Shown here: piece by piece, positions 56,885 through 64,000 of the stretch
How positions within the stretch are numbered: position 1 is the stretch's first letter
How the letters are laid out: each line of letters starts with the position of its first letter
Assembly: GCA_032622095.1 (NCBI GenBank)
Contig: CP136063.1
Span: forward strand, 23,316,987-23,380,986
Source: Siphonodentalium dalli
Lineage: Eukaryota; Mollusca; Scaphopoda; Gadilida; Siphonodentaliidae
Length of the DNA: 64,000 bases
Reading direction: 5' to 3'
Notes under the pieces: generated by a model
What the model was told of the DNA's origin: nothing
Database searches by the model: none
The model's input: only the letters and a program-made list of their open reading frames with translations
Translations under genes and position numbers: made by a program

Positions 56885-59255
56885 AACACTAGTATATAAA
56901 AGACACTGGTCAGCAAATGTCCTAAATGGATCCTCGAGGGACTCCTTTTGGGTATGGCAGACCAGTTGATCCGTGGTTAAAGGAACACAAGGCGCCCGCA
57001 GTGAGTAAATGTGCAAGTCTGTAAAAAATACCACGATTGCGAGTACATGCCGAAAAGGTTTGTGTGCATATGCTTAATATGGAACAGTTTCGCGACTTGC
57101 AACTGAGGACGATTCAATTGTTTTATTTATCTTTTGACTTTTTAAAACTTTACCTCTTTGGTATTTGAAATTTTTAAAGTTTTACCTTTTTCTTTCAATG
57201 TTTAGGGGTCTTTGATTTTATTTATCCTCTTTCGACCTGTACGTTCCAATTTACTTTTCAAATTTATTTTTAAGACGCTTCGGACCGCTTTCCGAATCTA
57301 AAATTTTGCCAAGAACACGATGAACACAGTATCTGCATGTGAGACCCTGACCCTAATATATTCCCCCTTCTTTCTTATACTTTGCAGACACTCTCCTCTT
57401 GTTCTTGACATCCATTACATTTTTACACCGCCAATATTATGTGGGTAAAATGACGAATATGTTTAAGCTATTTTGCTTTCTTACTAAAACCTGTGTTGAC
57501 TAACAAAAAGGCCTTTGGTCAACCTGCCAGTGCATTACTCTGACTTGGTTTCTGTCATTATGATGTGCTAGGTTTGGTGGTACCTACCCTGGAACTCGTG
57601 TTACCTGGTCAGGAACCCATTTACCTGTATTGGTTACACATAAAAACAATACAACGGCCAATAAGATGACGGAGAAATAGATAAACGTTGTCTTTATGTA
57701 TATACCGAAAAATGGCATGTTCACACCATTGTTATGTAAACAAACTGTTGCAGTAGTTTGTCAATAAACAGCGTAAAAGGTACGCAATCCGATTAAGCGT
57801 CCCTCAATTACTATTTATTTGGTTTTGGTGGTAAAAAGTATTTAACTCGAGTCGAGGAACTCACCAATCAAAGCTCAGAGTGATCAGATATCGATTTTTG
57901 AAATCTATTTTTTTCACCACCTGGAATATTTAGTGGCCTAGTAAAAGTCGACGAGAAGACAGCCTTGGACCAAATTGCGGATGAAGATGGATAACTCTAA
58001 ATAAAAAGTGGCTTTTTTTGTGTCAGATATTTGAGAAACCGGAAAAATTTCGTTAAAAAAAATGTTGATAAATGACAGGTTTTGGGCAATTTTATACTAT
58101 AGTTGCCTGTGGTTAGCATTATATTTTGGGCATTTAATCGATTCTGATAACTGAAGCAGCATTTCAAAACATATTGTTGCTGTTGGAATCTGATGATATG
58201 AGGACCATCGAATCGGATTGAGTACCTTTAAGACCGTAATAAGTTAATATATGTAATTCAAAATATGGTTTTCAGAATATTTTTCATTGCTTTGACATTT
58301 TCCATTGTTTAATGTCAAGATTTTATTAAACTTTGGTATATTATTTGACAAATTTGACTTCGATTGTCAATACTATGCACAATATAAGTAATGTTTATAC
58401 AACAATTATTTCGAAATTCGGAATCTCGTATTTTGAGAGTTATTAATAATGAAAATAAAAATAACGTCGATAGATTTTTACATGTGCTGGTTTATAATAG
58501 TTGTTTCGCAGAATGTTATTAAATGTATGTTATTCGTGTAAACCCACATCGAAGGGTTTGTGTGTGGCCCTTTACACATCTCGCGTAAACCCACATCCAA
58601 CGGTTTGTGTGTGGTCCTTTACACATCTGTTTTATATGTAACCAATAAGTGGTAAGTGGGTGTCTGACCAGGTAACACAATCATCATGCAGGATTAGCGA
58701 AAATCACACCTAGATGACAGTAAAATGTCAAAATGAAATGCTGTCTGACGGCCCGAAGGCTTAATGATATGGCAAATAAGGATTAGCTGAAAGAAAAATG
58801 GCCTGAAACCAATTAGTTATATACATTTAATCACAAAGTGAAGTTGATAACCAAATGTATGGATGACAAGAGAAAGAATAGGTAATCTGCAAAGCCTATG
58901 AAAATAGTGAGGGAAAAATAAGGGACCAGTGACCCAATTTTGTGCAGATATCTGATTCCTCGTTCACTTGTCATAAATTTAGGACGAAGAGCAGTGGCCC
59001 GGAGCGGTTTTACTAAATTTGGAAAATAATTTTGAACGGACGCACCAAAATATCTCAATTAATAGAACCCAAACGTTAAAATTTATAATTTATAAATGAA
59101 ACCATCAAAGAAGGAAATGAGAAAAGTCAATAATATCTTCATCAGTTGCAAGTTGCTAACCCGTGCCCATACTAAACGTATGAACACCAACTTTCGCCTT
59201 TACATCGAAGGGTTTGGTTGTGGCCCTTTGCATCGAAGGGTTTGTTTTTGGCCCT
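56885..59255. repeat. Block D, copy 2, with insertions
   Basis: 56889-57045 and 57655-58627 match block D copy 1. 57046-57654 is absent from copy 1, as is about 58628-59205. Words around ACATCGAAGGGTTTGTGTGT are duplicated at 58547, 58593 and near 59203-59235. Continues into the TLR pseudogene. No gene. Confidence 0.75.
57777..58228. mobile_element. MITE-like element, paralogue of 31072-31603
   Basis: Same terminal sequences (AAGGTACGCAATCCGAT with one change; ATCGGATTGAGTACCTT) and same interior, with one 44-bp left unit instead of three. Flanks are homologous to copy 1, so it was duplicated with block D rather than inserted anew. Confidence 0.7.
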
Positions 59256-61216
59256 TTACACATCTGTTCCTAAAATATTTCCACAATCACCATACGTTAT
59301 TCGCTCTCTTTGTGTAAATTCTGTTCGTTTGTTCAGTACATCGGCTATCCCGACAAGAAGTGTCTGCCAAAACATGTCCTGGTTTTCGTCATTTGTCGGA
59401 AACAGAAGGCGAGTTTTCCTATCATAATAATACTCTAACACACCCTTAAGTTGTCGCCTTTTAACGTCGCTCAGAAACACGGGTAAAATTGGCTTTTTTT
59501 CAGCCCAAGTGAGCGAAAGTTCTAAATTTGTCCATGCACTTTTGACGAAATCTTCGCTCACAATAGGTATAGTGCATCGACATGATCGAATTCCTCTAAC
59601 AATTTCTTCGTCAATATCACCAGGAACCCTGAAATGTTTGTCATTTATGTAGAGAACGTCCTCTTCTGTTTGAAGTAGCTGCTGCAGAACTGGATTAATC
59701 TTGTTGAACATCATTAGAGCGAAATCCTATCTTTCATAGAATACGCCACAAAAACTCGATCTGTTGCATTTATTCGTCTGTTACGATATCTCCAAAAACG
59801 AAGCCGAACATATAACTTTAAGAACACTAACCGCTTCCTGTAACAGATAGCGCCAACAACGATACAAAGAACGATAACTCCAAAGCACGATAACGACGTT
59901 TTCAGCAGAAGAACATAACAAGTGAACTCGATGTCACCTTTATCGACACTGAACAGTGGCTTGAGCTGGGAGTCAAACACACATGTGTAAGTTTCCGGGG
60001 CAATGAGAAATTCTCTAATATCACTGAGCTGATTGATAAATGACGATTGTCCACAGGAACACGCCATGTTATTGTCACGTAAGTCTAGAAAGGGCCGTTT
60101 CCATGGAAAGTCGTAGGGTTTCCATGGCACGTGTATGATTGGCATCGAACGTTCATCAATATATTTCAATTGATTTCCAGTCAAGTCCAATAACTGGAGA
60201 TATCTCAGACGATTTATACTCAGATGGAGGCTGTTTAATTCGTTGTGTGAGATGTCGATGGTCTGTAATTTTAGGTTGGCTCGAAACGTGTTCTCTGGCA
60301 TCAACTTGAGCTGATTGCAGCAAACATCGAAATGCTCGAGATTTTGCGAGAATGACAGTAACTCGACGAGAGGGAAATCTTTGTTAGATCCAATCCGGTT
60401 GCTTCCCAGTCGCACAACCCTGAGATTATTCAAGCCCTTGAAAATGGTTGGTATCAAGTAAACTAAATAATTACGCCTGAGGTCTACTTCTTCTAAATTA
60501 TGAGCCATTACGGCTAACTCTAGCGTAACTCTTTCAATTTGGTTATTTTGAAGAGACATCCGTACCAAAGAATTGATAATCAATGTCGGACAAGAATATC
60601 GCATGTAACAGCGATCCGTATAAATTGTTGTGTCCGAAATCCTGAGTTCTGTGATATAGGTGGCTACATTAATGGATTCGTTGCAATAATTATATCTTTC
60701 ATCGCAGAATCGATCGGTTACCCGATATGGAAATCCGCTCGAATCAATATTATATATATAAAATCTTCTCATTTTAGGCCAAAATTCCTGATATTCATAT
60801 GGTTGAAGCCCGTTTCCATTAAAATATGTACCGACCAAGTATACCTCTTTGAGTCTCCGAAACTGACGCCCTTCATCACTAAGACGCTTACGGTCTCGGT
60901 CGTTAAACGTTATTATTCCAACATGTGATATATCAAGAACCTCTAAATCGAGATCCATCAAAGTCTTCCAAGAATCGTAAGAGTCTGGGATGTTACCTGT
61001 TGGCCACTTATTTGTCATAGTCAGATTTAGAAATCTGAGAGTCTTGCTACCTAAATGTTTTAGTATTAAAACAGCATCATTCCACTCCAATCTGTTACTA
61101 TTAATCAAACTGAGGGAGTTCAAATTATACAAATTACTCAAGCAATGAAGATCCCAATACCTTATCCAGATATGAACGATTGACAAATTTTCAATAGCGA
61201 TAAGATTCCAAATCAT
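59256..61216 (-). pseudogene. TLR pseudogene: 5'-truncated, frameshifted in TIR box 1
   Basis: Paralogue of the TLR at 33632-35968. The 5' part (minus, from about 61207 to 59729) reads LRRs, LRRCT, TM and the start of the TIR up to VFVAYSMKD; a single missing T at about 59728 (CCTATC here, CCTTATC in the intact gene) then shifts the frame to an early stop. The remaining TIR (59256-59728) is open in another frame, with CPGD replaced by VPGD in box 2 and box 3 FW kept. The signal peptide, LRRNT and about the first 140 codons are missing: homology ends at about 61207, where block C begins. Its tail, EFTQRERITYGDC..., matches the fragment at 31948. Nearly intact otherwise, so inactivation looks recent. 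Confidence 0.9.
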
Positions 61217-64000
61217 AACAGTGCATATGCGTAAGGATTGTCACATGCATGACCGCGATCCTGCCTGCTCGGATTGACGATCGAACTGCATACAAAGGGA
61301 CAGACGACAAACACCCATTATAACTGAATAGTCGTCGCGTGGTTTCTGACGAACTACTTACATTGTACGGACGTAGATTGCGGATGTAACTGCAAACAAC
61401 AAGTCTTTCTCGTTCGAGTTAAGGGGGAGGTCAAGTGAACAATTTTAAATGGGGGATTTCCATGCAAATATCCGGAACGAAAGTTATGTATGAAGCATTT
61501 GTCCGAAACGAAATCATATCATATAAGATTTAATATTTAACTGGCAGGTAAATTATAAAATGTTGCAATAAATATATTTTTGAGAATGTTTTTCTGGAAT
61601 TAAATCACATGACCTAAATTTGAAAAATCAATATAAAGTTCTAAAATAAATACATCAACATTAATCAGACCCGCCTGATAAATACCTGTTGTTTCCAATA
61701 CCACATCAATTCAAACTCAGATGCACGTGCACTTTGTAACTTCTGCTCCGCAGATTCGTAGGGAAACCCCCTTTAAAAATTAGTCACATGACTTCCCCTT
61801 TAAGTTTGAGTTAACAAAGTATACACTTTACATCCAATGAATTTGATACTGATCGCCAACATTAGACATTAGAGAGCGCGAGATACGATCATTATATCAG
61901 TAAATCGGTATGCGTACCTGTATATTCCACTCAAATTTAAAAGGATGGTAGGTATTTAAGTGTTGCACTGTTTCAGTTCGATGGGCTTGAATGTGATTAA
62001 GATGGACTTAGATGGGATTAAGTCTCAGGGGAATCTAAATATCACAAGGTCGTTCTTATTACGCCACAAAGTGGTGTAAGCTGTTTTTGAGTTTTTGATG
62101 AAGAGATATACATGTATATAAAAACCAAAATAAAAGATGACTGCTGGCGACAATGTTTTCCATAAAAATTCAAACCATTCGATAGCTCCCATCTAGTTGT
62201 CACCCCGAAGATCAATATGAAGTTTGGTGACTATCAGATGAGGGATATGTCTGTACAGTTGCTAAACAATTCAATCATTCAAAGAGTAAGATACCAAATT
62301 GCTGCCAGTGGTCATGTTTTTTAACGAAATTCGGAAACATTAGATTACTCTCACCCTGTTTATCCAGGTGATCATTGTGGAATTTGATGACGATCGGACA
62401 AGGATGTCGTCTGTAGGATCAACTAAATTATTTAGCCATAAAAAGAGTAAAATTCAAAATCACCGCTGGCAGTGATGTTTTCACAAGGAAAGTCTGAGAA
62501 CAAAATATGGCTCACTTCTAGTGGTGACCCAAAATATCCACATGAGAAAAAGTTCTCCAATAAAAGCTGGCTGCAGGGTGCGCCAATTGATTCAAATTTA
62601 AAATTTAACCGGGTGTATTGCTGGTGGACATGTTTTCCCCGCAAATTTGATAGACTGATGGACAAAACCACTGAATCCATTGAATCAATATACATGTACA
62701 CATGGATTCATTTATATGCACTGTTATACACAGTACTGGTATATAAAGGTACTGAAAATAACTATATTACTAGTATACACAACATAAACCATATCATGGC
62801 TATGTGTTATAATATCCGAACATGATATCTGAGAACTTGGTGTGAATTGAAGAGTGGTGGGGTCGCAAGCATATATACCCCCCACGTTAGAAACATGCCA
62901 TTAAATGGCATAAGTATAATCTAGCTTGAGGACAGAAGTGATCCATAAACCCCCCTTAATTCAACCAGGTCCTCACACGCGATGTATGGTCGATCACACG
63001 ATGATCAAAGGGGGGGGGGGGGGGTAGAATTGTTGTATAAAAACAGCACTACATGTAAATATAAAATAAAATAGTGTTACATCTTATTACAGATTATTGC
63101 CACATATAATCAGTGACTATACAGACAGTCTGACAAAATAAAGTTTCAGTGACACTCTATCCGAAGAGGGGGATAATTTCATCTGTTACAGTCAATGGAG
63201 CAATTATGAATCTGGAAAGGTGAAATTTCTAAGTAATACTAGATATCGACATGACGCGATAACATATTACGTAAATGCAATATGGCCGCTGGCGACCATT
63301 TTTTCCTATGAAATTCAAAAAATATTTGATAGCTCTCATCTGATAGATCAATATCAAGATACATATGAAGTTTGGTGATGATCGGATGAGTGAAGTGGAC
63401 TGTGGTTTGTTCTAAAGGGTTTAGTAATGCTTAAAAAGATTCTTACCTTAATATTTTTATGTTCACCTTATAAACTTCACTGAGTCATCTTTGTCATGTA
63501 TTGAATTTGATATCTTTTGTTAACAGTTTATAAATCATGTATGTCTCATGTTTGTTATTTTAATTTATGTGTTTATAATCATTAAATCAAGTTACATTCC
63601 TTAAAAAGATTCTTACCTTAATGTTTTTATGTTCACTTTATAAACTTCACTGAGTCATCTTTGTCATGTACTGAATTTGATATCTTTTGTTAACAGTTTA
63701 TAAATCATGTATGTCTCATGTTCGTTATTATATTTTATGTGTGTATTATCATTAAATAAAGTTATCATTTAAAATAAATGTAGTCACGTCCTAAATTATT
63801 TTTTCACAAAAAAGCTCAAATACCCCAAAACACAATAGTTTAGAGTCGCCAATTAGTTAATCCGATTACCTATAACACTAAGCACATAAGCCGCTTAACT
63901 TTTTAAATGGGGCCGACCGTTTACACTTTATAGAATGAAAGAACGAAAAGTTGAATAAAATCAACAAATTTGTGAATTTAAGAACAATTCAAACGTTAAT
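61207..64000. repeat. Block C, copy 2 (runs off window end)
   Basis: Matches 24829-27644 nearly base for base, including the 170-bp tandem pair and a longer poly-G run near 63008. It joins the TLR pseudogene directly. Confidence 0.85.

Noticed and set aside
55730-56969. Three overlapping plus-strand frames of about 350-400 codons with SALTIWMCHQCPYNLDVS-like repeats
   Set aside because: They are the 28-bp minisatellite read in three frames, followed by (TA)n giving YI repeats. The repeat has no plus-strand stop, so length means nothing.

Overview
This is AT-rich, gene-poor eukaryotic (metazoan) DNA. Intronless Toll-like receptor (TLR) coding sequence, a Jockey/CR1-type LINE, abundant TGACCTTGACC-rich dispersed repeats and many foldback repeats together suggest a marine lophotrochozoan, most likely a mollusc. 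That placement is inference; nothing here fixes the species. No tRNA or rRNA gene was recognised, and most of the window is mobile or tandem repeat.

Layout. 0-5.4 kb: unique non-coding DNA with a perfect 32-bp-arm hairpin (1598-1666) and a degenerate minisatellite (about 2.99-4.16 kb). 5.4-15.6 kb: a foldback repeat, here called R, interrupted by a 7.7-kb LINE (7764-15457). The LINE edges and its 6-bp target duplication can be read directly because the second R copy (45.6-48.4 kb) carries the empty site. 15.6-24.1 kb: Helitron-like units (5' TC, 3' hairpin plus CTAG), including a 6.8-kb unit holding long inverted arms around a roughly 190-bp satellite. 24.1-28.3 kb: blocks B and C, repeated elsewhere in the window. 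28.3-33.6 kb: small repeats, two MITE-like elements, block D and a short TLR 3' fragment.

33.6-36.0 kb (minus strand): one apparently intact TLR (signal peptide, LRRs, LRRCT, TM, TIR). 36.3-38.2 kb: a third, partial block C. 38.2-50.7 kb: mostly tandem repeats, double-palindrome elements and R copy 2. 50.75-54.8 kb: a head-to-tail array of six Helitron-like units with a two-unit higher-order period, set in (TA)n. 54.9-59.3 kb: block B again, a 41-unit 28-bp minisatellite, and block D again. 59.3-61.2 kb (minus strand): a second TLR, broken by a one-base deletion in TIR box 1 and cut off at its 5' side by block C, which runs to the window end.

The host genes here are innate immune receptors: one intact TLR, one TLR pseudogene and one 3' fragment. 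They sit within duplicated D-TLR-C cassettes, so the locus reads as a TLR copy-number region remodelled by repeats. The remaining coding content is the LINE, whose ORF1 has two frame breaks and whose ORF2 has one in-frame stop. ORF2 also carries a degenerate 2A-like motif just before its endonuclease domain.
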